64,000 nt of DNA from Gyrodactylus bullatarudis (taxonomy: Eukaryota; Platyhelminthes; Monogenea; Gyrodactylidea; Gyrodactylidae): contig SSNU01000310.1 in the NCBI GenBank assembly GCA_012064415.1, positions 434,001 through 498,000 on the forward strand, read 5' to 3'. The notes under the pieces are model-generated. The model made no database searches and was not told the origin of the DNA. It saw nothing but the letters and a program-made list of their open reading frames with translations. How positions within the stretch are numbered: position 1 is the stretch's first letter; each line of letters begins with the position of its first letter. This document shows positions 24,201-39,200 of this stretch, piece by piece. Position numbers and translations under genes: made by a program.

Positions 24201-27200
24201 AGATTTTTTGAAATCTAGATCATGAGGCCCTTTTTCACGATACCGAGAAAAAAAAATTGGAAAAAATAAATTTTTAAGGAAAATACGGCAAATTTGACGT
24301 CTTGAAGTAGCGCAAAATTCCCATTTTTTGAACTTTGAGTTGAAAATTTTTGTTGATTTCAATGTGAGAGAGTGATCAAAGGTTGATTTTCGGGATCACA
24401 ATAAGACAAAAAAACCGATGGTCATAATAAAACATTTGATAAATTCGTCATTTTTCTGGGATCTTGAAATATCAAATTTCATTTACTTTCAAGTAGGGAA
24501 AATGATGAATATATCAAAATTTGATTTTGAAACGATTATGGAGTGATTCTTAAAACCAGAATCAGCATATTTAATTTCTTTGTCTTATCGTGATCCTAAA
24601 AATCAACTTTTGATCACTCTCTCACATTGAAATCAACAAAAGATTTCACATCAAAGTTCAAAAAATGGGAATTTTGCGCTACTTCAAGACGTCAAATTTG
24701 CCGTATTTTCCTTAAAAATTTATTTTTTCCTAATTTTTTTTCTCCGTATCGTGAAAAAGGGCCTCATGATCTAGATTTCAAAAAATCTTGATCAAACTCG
24801 GTTTTTTGATGAAAAAAAATAAGAATTTTGTTAAAATCATAAATTCCCATCTTCATATTAACTAGCTTTATATTAATCATTTTTGAAGTATTTTAACATA
24901 AACTTGATTGACACGAAGATGAGAATTTACTATTTTTACAAAAAACTCAATATTTTTCTCCGGATTCCCAGATAAAAATTTTTTGAATTCTAAAACGAAA
25001 TGAGCTAATAAGATGTGAGTATTCGAAAAATTTCCGGTAATATTCAATCTGACCAAAATTAGGCTGTTTTTTAAATTTCGAAAATGTACCAAATTTCCAC
25101 TTTTTCAACTTTTGAACCCAAAATTTTTTTTTGATTTTTTTTCGATATAATTTTTTTCTGTGAATCCGGAGAAAAATATTGAGTTTTTGTAAAAATAGTA
25201 AATTCTCATCTTCATGTCAACTAGCTTTAGATACCTTTAGTCAAAGAAATTATCAACTTGATATTCAGTCTTTTTCAGAGTTTTCATTTCAATTAAGACT
25301 GATTCAAGATATTTTTTTGATTGTTTCAAGCATCTTGATTTTGTATTATGTCTAGGGATAGCTATACTTATCTCTCTCTTTCTGAGTACATAGTTTTTTT
25401 CATCCTATATACCTATTTATTATGTTGTTAAATAATCTTGCATAAATATGAAAAGATATCTACATTATTGATCATAAACACTATTTTTCTCAGTTCATTT
25501 GTTTTTCTCCCATGTTTCTCGATTTTTTTCTTACAAGCTCGAGTTGTTTCCTCCATAATCTACTATTTTCCTCGCATAACCTTTTTTAAAACTCTTTAAT
25601 TCGAGAAATTTTTCTAGTCAGGCCATGTCAAAATGTTAAATTAATCTTGATGCTAATGTGGGTTTTTCAGAAAAAGAATCCAAGGATTTCAACCCAAGCT
25701 TTAATAAATTTTATTAGAAATCAGCAATGGTGCTTGTTAAGCGTAAAACATTTGTTTTTCCCTCTCTAGCCAAGTATCGTATTCAACCCTGGCAAATGGT
25801 CTCTCTTCACTAGAGACTTTAGATAAACATAAATTTGATGGTAATATATATATTGGTTTCCGTGTTTAATTGTGTGACGCTTAAAAACTACTCAAAATTT
25901 TCAAAATGCCCATTTATTTTCTTCAACAGGTCAAATTTGGATTTCAGAGAATCTTTATCATATTCGGAAGAAAAAATGAGATTTATTTGTAAATGTTATA
26001 GACTCCCAACTTTATATCAATTAGCTTCATCTCTAATAAATCCATATGAGTTTACCTAATTTCTTCTTACTCTACTTACCAGGGATTAAATCTTTTGCTG
26101 TATCAGTGTTTCTCTATTTTCGCATGAATCTTTCAACATTCCTTAAGAGAGAGAGAGAGAGAAAGAGAATTAAGTAAGGAACAATGAACACGTGAAAGTT
26201 GAAAATTCTTACCTTCAAATGTGTTTTAATGTCAATCAGTGCGTAGTCTTTCTTCTGCTATCCAGCTGTTTCTTTCCATAAGAAAATTCCTTCTTCTCCA
26301 ACCTCTCTGTTAACATGTGTGTATTCATTTTTTCAAATTTTACCATAAAATCTTTTCAAAATTTATTTTGTTCCACTTGAATAGTAACTAATTTACTTGT
26401 GAAACAATATATATTAAAGAAAGACAAATTTTTTCCCCGAGCACTTTTCTATTTCATGTTTCAAATAGATTATTTATGCTCCATAATTGCCGTTTTCGAA
26501 AACTAAATTTAAAAATTTTGATGTTCCATTGATATGCCATTTCCGATTTTCCCCAAAATCGTGTGTGTGTTTATTCAGAATATATTTGATATTACTTCGG
26601 CGTGAAAATCTGATTCAAAAAGATCATAGTGTGCCTAATAATTTAAAAAACGCATTCAAATGAACGTATAAACTCTAAAAGTTAAAAATTTTGTATTACC
26701 CTAATTCATATTCTATTTCTTGAACGCATTTATTAATGAATTAATTGAATTTTCTTCTGAGCTCCATATCCTAATCAAGTTGATTTAATAAATATCAATT
26801 CTGTAGTTCTCTGGAGAGAACATACTCTTTTTGATAGATAAAATCTTTGAAATTTCTTTCAATTTGCTCTTTCATTTCCTGGCAGTTTATTTCTGTTCTG
26901 GTTAATTTTGGCATTACATTTCTTTGAAAAATTATGACATTAGTATTTGTTACCATCTATATAATACAATGCAATGACATCATTATAAGAACATCAGAAC
27001 TCATTTGTATATGATTGAGTACAAAAAAAACAGTATTTGCATAAAAATACTGTGTTTATATTTTTTCTGATATCGTTTCTCATTCCAAATCTTCAGTTCC
27101 CCTCAGAGAATTTTATCAGATCTCCTTCATGTGACATTTAATTCATAAAATTTTTGATCATGTTCCTACAAAGATTGACCCTTTAAATCTTTAACATTTC

Positions 27201-30200
27201 TTTGTGATAAAAAATGAAAAAAAGATCTAAATCCAAGAGTTAAATTTCGACCCCCCTGTTCATCTTCAGTTATTTTGTAATGAGATTGAATCCTTTTAGA
27301 CATTCGATGAGTATTTCTGTGAATGCATCTCAAAATAATTTCCTTTTATTGACAAGAGTAGATTGTAGCCATATAAAAATTTATCAGTTTGTCTTTTTCA
27401 ATCACTACAATCCAATACAGAGGCCAGATATATAAGTCTGATGAATATTGAGAATTCTGATTATTTTTCAATTCGTACATTCTTTCTACATTGTGTCAAT
27501 ATGTAGAGAATGAATAAAAGTAACACTAACAACTCAATTATACTGCTCAACGTTTATTGATTATGTGTCTGTATTATTTGTAAATAGTATGTGCCCATTT
27601 GTACGTTTTATTTTTTTCAATGGAAAAGTATACAAATCTCCTTTTTTATTTGTACTAGGGGGAAAAAAGGATAGAAATGTGTTCTTTTATCAATGCAAAT
27701 CCTCTCACACCCCATCTCTTATTAGTTTAATAAACTATCCCTCCACTAAATTCTTCCATCTAGCAGTCTCTCATATATATATTTCTTACCATTGAGCATT
27801 ACGGAAAGAAGTAGCAGCTCAATTATTGTTGCAAAGTCAAATGAAAGGGAATTACTAATACGAAAAATAGACTAAGCCGAAAAATTGTCCGACATTTCTT
27901 CCTGATTTTGTATTTATTCAAACTTGCAGAGAAACTTGCAAATGTTTATTTCCAATATAAATTAGACAAAGTTGTTTTCACTATGTAAATAAAAATATAC
28001 ACGATTCTAATTGAACCTATTCAGATTTAAAAAATTTCAATGATCAACAATAATAAGAATTTATTTTAGAAATTTTGAGGCCATAATAGTAGGGCTTCAA
28101 AAAGACTTAATGTGTCAATTTTTTCTAAAAGACAATTTGATGCGAGGATTTAGAATTTACTAAAATTATTCATTTTTCTTGATCTGGAAGTCTTAAATTG
28201 GTCTTAAAATTTACCTGTCTTATTTTATAGTCTTGAATCAGTAACTCGAAAATTTTTTATCAATTTCACTCAAAGACTACCAAAACTATGTAAACTATAT
28301 TAATCTCATATTCCTCTGTATCAGGAATTTTGATGAGGGCTAGTTTCAATTTCATATCATTTTAAATTATATTTAAGGTTAGTTGACATGAAGATAAGAA
28401 ATTACTTTTTTGACAAAATAACGTATATTTTGTTCGGAGTGTCAGAAAAAAATTTATTTCTCGAATACCATTATGAAATAAGCCAAAAATTTGTTAGAAA
28501 TCAATAAAGATTTTCAATTCAAAGTTCGAAAAAAATAGTATTTTGGCGCCATATTGAAATTTGAAATTAGACCATATTTTTTATAAAAAATTCAAGTCGG
28601 CAACATGATTAGGATTACAAAAATTTTCTACTTATTCGAAATTTTGATGAAAAAATCGAGAGTTCGTAAAAATCATAGATTCCCCACTTCATATCAACCA
28701 ACTTCATTTATTTAAAGGATAAACCGATTTCCTACTAGCTCAAAACTTATTCATAAATATACTGATTCAAAGATTATTCTGTAACATATATAAACTTCAA
28801 AAAAACTAGTATCTGATATAAAGAGTAGGGGCACTCAAGAAACACGTAAAGTCTGCATTTAATTGCAGATTAAGACACTTGAGAGAAATCTCTTGATTTA
28901 TCTATCTATCTATCGACTTTTAAAGTTGCTCTAAACTCTTTTCAATCAAGATGAATTTTACCCTCGAGGCTCATTTCTCTTTTTCTTTAAGAAATGAAAA
29001 AATATTCCTCTATTTTTCACCTTCCAAATTTGTATTTTTTTTAGATAAATTATTCTCCCTTTACTTTATAATTTTAAGTTAATCCAGAGAGAAAAATAAT
29101 TTTTAATTAAAAAAGATTGATGTATTTTCTGCTCGAGGAAATCGCTTGCAACAATTTTCGTATACATCTTGATGAGATTTTTAATTTAATTCTCCCTCCT
29201 AATCAGATTAGGACATTTGAGTCTCTACAAGTACTCTCTGATAAACTCTCTTCTTTTGTCTCATCAAAAATTCCAGAATTAGGTCATTTAACCAATTGCA
29301 GAATAAATTCCATCGACAAATGCTCAGTTCCTTACACTGATTCTCATGGTATCATCCAATTTCTTCAAATAACCTCCAAGAGTCTATATCAAAGTTATTT
29401 GGTCACAAAAAAACCGTTTGAAACTATTAAAATTTTTATCTGTTTTAGTATGAATATTCATTCCTTAGAGGATTTAGAAGACGTCTAAATATTGAGTAAT
29501 TTTAAAGAAATAGATATAGCAGGCAGTTACAATTCAAGAAATACAACCTTGCTGAAGTTCTCATTGATTTAATCAGAGAATTTCAAGTCCTTCATCATTT
29601 ATGTATAAATACCAAATATTCTCTTTTCTTCAAAACCCTCTAAAAATTAATATTTCTACTGACACAGGTAAAATTTTTGAAGGTGCTCGGCACCAATGCC
29701 GAATATCTTTATTTTATACAATACAAAAATTGAACTCTAAAAGAGTTGATGCCAACCAATCTTGAATGATCTCATTTTAAATTCTTTTCTTTTCAATAAA
29801 GTGTCTTGGTAAGGGTTTTTCATGGAAATACCACTAAAGTTCACACTGGACATAAGGAGCTTGTTAAGCTTACTACTGTACCAAATGACGCACAAAATTC
29901 ATTAATTTGTACTTTAAACTAGAAAGTTTTAGAGTTAAGCTAATTTATTCAAAGAAACTTTTATCTTGACCAACATTAGAGAGTTTATCCTGAATTTTCC
30001 AAAACTACTACCTTTTGAATCGTTGTTGGAAATATTACGAGATCTTTGCCAATTTCTAGCTAACATTTTTTTAAACTTTGAATTTAAAGTTTTTGTTGAT
30101 TTCAAGATGTAGGAGGAATCAAACATTATTTTTCAAAGACCAAAAAGTTACTAATTATTTTATTATTATTATTAATCATTTTCTTGGAAAAATCCCGTCA

Positions 30201-33200
30201 TTTTGAACTGATCTTCGACCATCATAATTTTTCTATTTTTAAGCAGTCAAAATGATCGAAAATTAGGAAGTAGACTTTCACACATAAATGGAGTCTTTTC
30301 TAAAATCTCTACGACCATTTTTACCTTTCTTGTCTATTGGTGATTCCTCTTACACCTTGAAATCAACAAAAACTTTCAACTCAAAGTTTAAAAATAAAAA
30401 ATATCGCCAGCTCGATATTTAAAATTTCCAAAAATTTTTTTCTTAAAACAGTGAAACTGTACGTTTTGAATCGGTCACCAAAAATATTTTTGAAAAAATC
30501 ATGAATTCTCAAATTTACGAGAACATCTGTACTTGGTTGAATAAATTAACAAGATTTCTATCCTCTTATTGTTTGGTTTAAGAATGTGGTTAGGAAGGGA
30601 GTGGGGTTTCTCTTGTTACAGTGAGAAATTATGTGTTTGGTCATCATTCTATGTAAAATGATCTCATGATTTGTATTGATAAAACTGAATCAAAGGAAAT
30701 ATCAGGTTCTGATTTTGATAGATCTCATTTTGCAGATAAAGTAATTGTCTTAAATTTTTGAAAATTCTTAGAAAAATCTAGTCTCTAGTACAAGATTTTC
30801 ATAAGAAATTGGACTAGAATTCAGCAAATACTTGGAAAAACTTGTCAAATAGAATCTTTTTCTTTCATTTATCATTAGAATTATATTTCTTTCTCTAATT
30901 ATTTTCACGATTTCGCAATTTTCCTTATTTCCAGCGAAACATGAACACGTGTCTTGTAAAAGCTTAAAATTTGCTCTAATAATCATTATAATAAAAGACT
31001 CAAATTTTGATTCAACCAAAAGAGTGGATTTTGCCAAATAAATTCATTTGATTGATTATGGATTTTGATTAATTGAGATTTTTATTTGATCTCGTTCAAT
31101 CTTTTCTCGTTATACACTCCCTTCTCCTTTTTCTTTCTTGGAGGGGTGGAAAATATTCGAAATCTGAATTTCCTCTAGTTATCCTCCCTCTTTTCATTTT
31201 CATTATGACTAGAAGTGAAAATGATAAATGGACCTCTTCCCATTGAATCTTAACTAACTACAGGAGAAGATTTCTAAAATCCAATCCTGCATTCATGCTT
31301 TGGTCGTGATCGTCTAAGGCCTAGTCAGAAAAAAATAAAAATTCTCTCTTGATCTCATACATAAATATTAAAGAGAATTTTAATCTTCTTACTTTTTATT
31401 ATTCAATGATCTTGAACTACAATTCCTTTCCTTTTAAACCTTTATCATGGTAGCTCAGAGAGTAGATTCTATGCTGAAATCATTAGGATTTGCCTAACCC
31501 AAATCATACAAATCCCTTGGATTATCCTCAAAGCATTAAAGTAGACTTGGTAATTATCGATGGCATCCATTCATTTTTATGATTTTAAACGTGACCAGCT
31601 TATTTCTCGTTTAATTATGGCGATTTTTATATGATCATTAATTTATTCGAAGAGTCATGAGAAAGTTGAAGAGAATATGATAGCATATGAGAGGATAATT
31701 CTTGAAACAATAAATACAGTTTATTCTTTTTTATTTATTACAGTTTATTAAAAGATTAACTTCCTCTGGCCCAATCAAGACAATTTACAATTCTCAAAAA
31801 TTATGGGTACAGATGAATTTTTTATGACTTGCATTCCATCTTTTGAAGGTATATCAGATAGAATTCAGGCGATTGCATATTTGAATTACTCGATAAAAGT
31901 ACTTTTTATCTATGACCCTGGGAAATAGGTCTTTCAAAAAAAATTTAATTTTTATTAAGTATAGCACAAGCTATATGAATTAAAGAACTGAGATCATTTT
32001 TTATTCCAGGAGGTTAATAGATTTCCTATCGAAGTGTTGGTGAACAAAGTATTTTCTGAGTTGAACTTAAAAGGGTAAATTTTCTAAATTAGAATTTCGT
32101 CTCCTATTTTCCCAGTTTTGATGGTTCCAGGTTATCTTTGTCTCTGAATAAAATTCACTATCGAATCACTATACAAGGTTATAAAATATAATATGAAGGA
32201 TGATTCAATTGAATTTTGGAATAATTACAGATATACCATATATATCCACGTATCACGAAAATTTATCAGAATAACATACTGCAAATCAGCCAAAATGTAA
32301 CAAAAAATTGTATGCTTGTTTTTTTCTCATTCTTGTACAGAACTTCCGTGTTACTATGAATTAATTATTTAATTTCATAAAGGAACTGAAACCATTAATA
32401 AAATCACCTCCCTTTATTCTTGACACATTTATCCACCCAAAAAATATACCAAAGTTATATGGATTATTTTCTAAAGGTTTTATTAAGTATTCTATAGAGG
32501 TCTTATGAGCATATTCCTAGTTTCTTTAAGACCTAAACTATCTGTTCAATTCAATGAACCGGATCTATTTTTCCAGATAATTTATGATGATTGAAAATCT
32601 GAGTTCAAAGAAATAGTTTATGATTTACCTCAAAGTAAAAGTCACCTGCAAGTTTAAGACAGACACAATCATCAACTCTATCTCTATATGAAAATTTCTC
32701 ATAATTAGCCAGGTGAAATGAGTCGTCTCTCAATTGAGAATAAGATATAACTTTACCTTCTTAATATCTTACTTTATTCATTTCATTTCGATTGGTCTAT
32801 CGCATACTTGACTGCTCACCCACAAAAGATCTTCAGGAAATCTTTTTTTTGTTTCTTCCTTTATAAGATTCTTTGATACGTTTCAAATAAATCTTAGGAT
32901 GAAAATTTATCATACATTAAATAATTTAGATAGTTTATTTCAGAACACAGCAGAACTCCTACTATTCCATATGGCACCAGAATAAAATCCAAACCTGAAT
33001 AAATTTAGCAAAGTACTAAGTACATGCCTACTTGAGTACTACGAGCCAATTAAGAAAAATAACTTCCTTTAAGATAAAGATACATTGACAAGAAATTGTA
33101 ACCATCTCAAAATGAAATTTCTGTTTTTCTCCAGAATATTGCCAATAAAAATCTAAATTTTTTTAGAATAAAATCATGTTCATCCCATTAGTGAGAGAGG

Positions 33201-36200
33201 AAAATCCTTACATTTTTCTTGTTAATATCCAATTATGACCAGAATGAAGATAAAATTAAAATTATCTTTTTTATACGTCAATCTCAAGTACCATATTCAA
33301 TATCTTCTTATCCTACCTTTTCTTCTTTTATTTGCCTAGACTCACTTCGAGAATTATAAATCCTTCCACTCAGTAGGTTCAATCAACTCATTTTCAAACT
33401 TTTTTCCAGTTGTTAATAGGCTTTTTGTGTTAAAAAGAAATCTTATATTGAAATATAAAATAAAATAGTATACAAAATATATTCAAGCAACTCTGTACAA
33501 TAAATTGTTATGAATCTGTTAATTATGGTTAGATCATGAATGATTGGCAATAAAAAACATTGTGCAAATAGATCAAATAATAAGAATACTAGAGTTTGTA
33601 AGTAATTAATTTATCATCTGGTTATAACTAATTATAATAAGAAGAGCATCAAAAATTGTATGGCTAGGAAATTGATAATAAAAAGTACTTTAGGCACTTA
33701 TTTCAGTAATCTCATGCAGATAACGATATCTGATTGGTTCTTGTAATACTAACCATTCAGAATGTGTTAGAATAATCAATTACTATGTGTAATGAACTGA
33801 GTGCACTAAATCATTAGTTCAAGATATGCAAACTATCCTGAATTGATATCTTATGGTATTTTGAGAATGTTTTTTTTCGAAAATGATGCTTAATTCTAAA
33901 TATACCGTATTACTCAATAGCAATAGTAGTTTATTCTATCGTTTAATGCTATGTTTCCAATTCCAAGTTACCATCTTTGAGGCTCTGCTAATAGAGAAAA
34001 GACTCAGTATAATCCCGACTAGATCTGATATCCAGCATGACTAATTCAAGATCAGTCGGATCTCACAATCGGATAATCCATATTTTGAAAAAAAACTTGT
34101 ACCTGAATTTTTCGACCGTTCAACAATCAGTTTCAGAAAAGAGATACTGGCATTTTTAAATTCAAAATAGTCCAGCGGTACTAGGCAGATCAGTTATGAA
34201 AGATAATTATCTTTAATTATAATTAAAATTGGAGAGTTGATCAAAGATATAAAAAGATTGATACAAAATTCAAGTTTTTAACAGAATTATCTCAAGCAAT
34301 TAAAATGAATGAATAAATACTGAATTGTCTCAATTGAATTGATCCTGAAATTCAGACATTTTTTATAGCAGGAAACTTTGTTAGAGTTGTTTAGTTTCAC
34401 GCAGAGAGTTGGATCATTCCCTCCCCCTCCCTAGAATAGTGACTAGATAGTCATTAATATAGAAGAGATTTCACAATATAATAATGATGATATGATCATT
34501 GATCCTAGATCATAATAAATAATTCAATTTGTATTTAATTTGTTACTATCGCTCTAACAATATATAACAATACTTGCTAATTTCTTACAAATTACTCAAG
34601 ATGATACAAACTCTGGTCTACATTAGTCTAGTTGATACAAGTGTATCCTAATCTTTATCAGGAACTCGTCAATGGTATACATAAATTTGCGTTCTTTTTA
34701 GCTCAAAGTTGACGCCAAACTTGAATCAATAAATTTCAAAATATTTGGAGTAATCAAAAGTTTTTCTTAATGATCCAAATATACCAAATACTGTATTCAG
34801 ATTTTTAAATCTCTGTTTAAAAATTTGTCAATTGAACTAAAAATAAACGAATATATTCAATTTAATAAGAAGAATTTGCCGTTTTTACCAAGAATCTCAA
34901 TATTTTTGATTCTTTTGACTTAAATAAGATAAAAATCAGAAAATGTGAAGTCCAGATGGTTTTTTCATCGTATAAGTAATACTTATTATACTTATTAATT
35001 ATCTTTTGTCTAACTTAGATCCCAAAAACAGTATTCTATCTTTCTAATTCTTTAAAACTGTTATTCTCAATATCTTTAAGCCTATCCGAAAGTAGAAGTA
35101 CCATTTGAGAGATTTCCACAGGAAAAATGACACTCTAACAAAGGAGTTATGATTTACAGTAGGGAAAATCTTTTTATTTCTAAACAACGCAATCATCCAT
35201 GTAAATTAAAAATGAAAGGATTCAGTTGAAAACGTAAGAATCCTAATAAAAGATGTACAACATTTGAACAATATTTTAAGAGTATTACAAATGCAAGAAT
35301 TAACTATATTTAAAAAAATCATAATCAATACTTGTAAGGTATCACAAGATCTGTAGTTATTTATAGAGGAAAATAATCCGAACAATTGTAATCAATAAAC
35401 TGAAAAATAATACCATTTGATGTTATTCATTCAGTGACATAAAGAAGATTCTTTTCCGAATCTGCTAATTGCTTGCAGCATAAATACAGCCATTCTCGAT
35501 GAATTTTAGGAATTTATGATTTTTCAAAGTCTTGAAATTCTCTTTGTGTGCAAAATTTTTGGTGTGAATGTTATTTTTCAGGATTACCGATAGAAAAAGA
35601 GACCAGTTATCACAATTCAATTTTCGAATAAATTGTCAATTAAAACTGATCTTGGATCCCCCTAATTTATTAATTTTCAAGTAGTGAAAAATTGTCTGAA
35701 AATGGGAAGTAGACTTTCGCACGATAATAAACTGTTTACTAAAATCTTTATATTCAGTTTGGCAAGCAATATTGAGATGTATCTTCTTACATGTTCAACT
35801 GATACATGCAAAGTTTTATCTCAATCTTTGATTTTGCCCTGGCTTAATTTCTGAACACATTTCCATCTGATTCTATACCTTTTGCAGTTCGTTAAGGAAG
35901 ATATGAAATTTGTTAAGGAATTCGTGAAATTCAGTAAGAAACTCATGAAATTCATCAAGGAATAGTATCTTAAAATTTCATTATTGAAGGAAGATATGAA
36001 ATTCAATAGGGAAGTTGTGAAAAAAGATATGGAATTTATGCAATTCATTAAGGAATATTCAAGTTTTATTCCTCAATCCTTCGCTTGCAAGGGGATAAAA
36101 TTAAGATAAAAATTACTTGGGAGTGCCATATTCAACCGCTTACAAATGAATCCGCAATCTCAGAGAGAGTTTACCTCGAAGAAGATTGTTAATATCAATG

Positions 36201-39200
36201 ATTAATGTCAGAAACGCTTAATTGATCACATCGAACGTTAAACAATGGAGAAAACATTGACTACCTAAGAGGACAAGACGGTATTGCTGTTGCTGAATAT
36301 TGTATGAGAAGACTCTAGGAGATCGCAGAGGAAGCCAAATAAACTCTATAGATAAAATAGACCATAGAAAAATTATTACTGTATCCTGAATTATAACGAA
36401 AAGAAGATAAAATTTTCCTTTTATGAATTGCATTAATTCCTTATCGTTTTTAACATCTTCCCTATTGAATTTCACATCTTCCTTCAATAATGTCATTTTA
36501 AAATACTATTCCTTGAATTTCACGAATTCCTTATCGAATTTCATATCTTTCTTAACGAACTGCACAAGGTATAGTAGTGATTAGGAAGAGGACGATTCGA
36601 AAAAAATTTATTTTGTATATTTGCACTCCTTAATAAATTATTAACGACAAGATCATCTTTAATATAAGAAAGATTACCTGCATAAAAGAAAGAATCGCAT
36701 ACGTAGATAATTCATTTATCTCAATATCTGAGTACATTACAGTGTGTATTGATTTAAAGAAGCAGTTGTAGTAAGAAATTTTGTTGAAAATTTTCTCCTC
36801 TATAATAAAGGAGAGACCAAGGAAAAATTTCCATTTCAGGAAAATATGGAAAACGAAAGAAAAAGTGAATTACATTATTTCTTTCTAATGTATTCCATTA
36901 TTATTATTGTATGATCTGTTCCCAGACACATATTGAATTATAATCAGGAATTCTTGAATAAGTAGGAAAAAGTGAAACTTACTTTGAAAGAAGACGGTGT
37001 ACGTGATGTAAAATACGATAAAATTATCGGAAGTGTCACAAAGACTGAATTTTTTCAAACAAATGTTCCTATAAAGTAGGCCAAATTTGTCAAATTTCCC
37101 CAGCCTTGATCTCTTTTCGAAGATTATTGAAAACTAAGCAAATTTTTATTATAAAACTATAAGTTTTTTGAGTTTGTTTTGATATAAAAAACCTCGATTT
37201 AAAATGACGATTTTTTCAATGAATTTTACTACGAGAGAGGACAAAATTAAGATTTCTGAATAGTTTTTTTAACCCAAGTATAAACCCCTCATTTTCAGCT
37301 GATCTTTGATTATTGAAATTTCATTGATATTCAAGTAGTGAAAATGATCTATAAGCTCAACTCCAAAACGATAATGAGTCGAATCATTAGATCCCATTTA
37401 AGCCTATCGAGACGATAAGAAATCCAATCGAGAAAGAGACTCAAAATTGATGTAAAACAATTCTTAATGGGGTTCTAATGAGAATTCTACTAATATTGGT
37501 TATTTTATCCAAGCTTAGACATCTCTTTAAGAATTTTTGGTATTTTTGAGATTCGTTTATACCATGAATTATAAAAATAGATTATGTGATATTGTTACGA
37601 CCTGCGCGTTAGCGTAAGATTTTAATAATTGAATAATTAATGTAGTTTTTTCCATTGTCCAGATTACAGAAGATCTTTATTCGAATTATTGATTAAAAAA
37701 TTAAGATTAAAATTTTTAATCCAGGAAAGTTTTGAAACATATTTAACATATTCCTCTTTTTTTGCAGACCAATTGAGAATATGAGCAAGTGTATTCTGAT
37801 GGATGAAACAGATGATGTCAAGAAGAAGGGCCAACTCAAAGGTAAAGAGGAGAACTCTTCTTCGGGAAAACTAGAAATTTCCGATCAACTCCAACCACAG
37901 CAACAACAGCAATCCCAACTACAGCAGCAACAACAACAACCACAAACTGTTCTCTCAAAAACTCCATCTACAAATCAAATGCCAGATCAATCTTTTGATA
38001 ACTCTAATGTCCAACATTTTGCCAAATCACGTCCGATGACTGCTTCAACAGCAACAATTGGCCATCATTTTCAACAACACTCGAGAAATTCTAGTTCTGA
38101 ATCGTCCAGTATCCACTTTTTACCCCGTCCATTAAGTGATATCAATCCGAAGCAACAACAAATTTTAGTTCTAGAGTCAATACTGGGCAATATCAAGTGA
38201 GTTGAATCCCTTGAAATTACCATGATTCATATAATTGAAAGAAGTCTATAGGATCCGTTTGAACTCAGTTTTCATAGATCATCTTCAAAAATTAATGAAT
38301 TTCAGAAAAGTCCCAATTTTATCATTTTCACATTCGAACTTTTTTTAATCAAGTACTCATAAATGTTGAAGATTCTTTCAAATCTGATTAAACAAAAGTG
38401 AATTTTTTGGACTAAATTTTTTCGTTATCTTAAACTTTAAATTAAAAATATTTGGTAATTTCAAGGTTTGAGAAGAATCAAACATTATAAAGTTGGTTGA
38501 TATGAAGTTGGAAGACCTCGATTTTTCATCAAACATTCAAAAATGTTAAAGATTTTTTGGAATTCTACTCATGTTGCTATATCTTACGATTTACAGAAAA
38601 AAATCCCATTTTTTCGAACTTAGGACTCAAAATTTTTATTGATTTGAAAGTGGGAGTGTGGCAAAAAGATGTTTTTATGATCAGAATTAGACAAGAAAGC
38701 CAAATATCGCCGATAAATTTTCGAAAGATTCACCGATTCCGATTAATCAAAATTTCATTAATTTTCAATTAGTGATAATAATCAAAAATCAAAATTCAGC
38801 TCCCAAACGACACTGAGGTTATGCATTAGAACAGATTAAGCATATTTGATTTCTTTCTCTTATTGTGATCCTAAAAAACACCTAAAAATTTTGAGTTCAA
38901 AATTCCAGAAAATGGGATTTTGGCGCCAAATCGAAATTTTCATGAATAAAATTTTTATACAAGTTTTTTGTTCAAATCGTAAAAGTGGAATTCCAAAAAA
39001 TCTTCAACATATTCGAAATTTTGATGATAAAATCGAGGTTTTCGTAAAAATCATAGATTTTCAACTTCATATCAATTAGCTTTATTTCAGAATCACCAAT
39101 TGACCAAATAAACAATTATCACTATTCAATTTTTGAAAGAACCCTCAATTAGAACAGAACCACTTTTATTTTCCAATTTTTCGCAAAATATTTTCCTCCC

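Larger units (their letters stand above)
22820..37767 (+). other. FAM102-like intron 2 (about 15 kb)
   Basis: The donor is gtgagt after two bases of a split codon. The acceptor is ctcttttttttgcag, and the phase-2 join gives FLAPIENMSK. The intron contains foldback elements at 22873-23616, 24117-24870, 24898-25229, 28374-28710 and about 30040-30545, a 702-bp inverted-repeat element at 35873-36574, and a decayed coding remnant at 29117-29925. Other stretches show nothing beyond AT-rich sequence. Confidence 0.85.

Noticed and set aside
31447..31520. tRNA-like A-box (gtagctcagagagtag)
   Set aside because: No matching B-box or cloverleaf arms follow; acceptor ends do not pair.
35821..36496. Minus-strand frames of 75 and 92 codons
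   Set aside because: Their periodic Asn/Phe/Ser pattern comes from the 21-nt subrepeats of the inverted-repeat element.
38557..39079. Two frames of 71 and 77 codons
   Set aside because: They lie within foldback arms and mirror each other through the inverted repeat; not protein-like.
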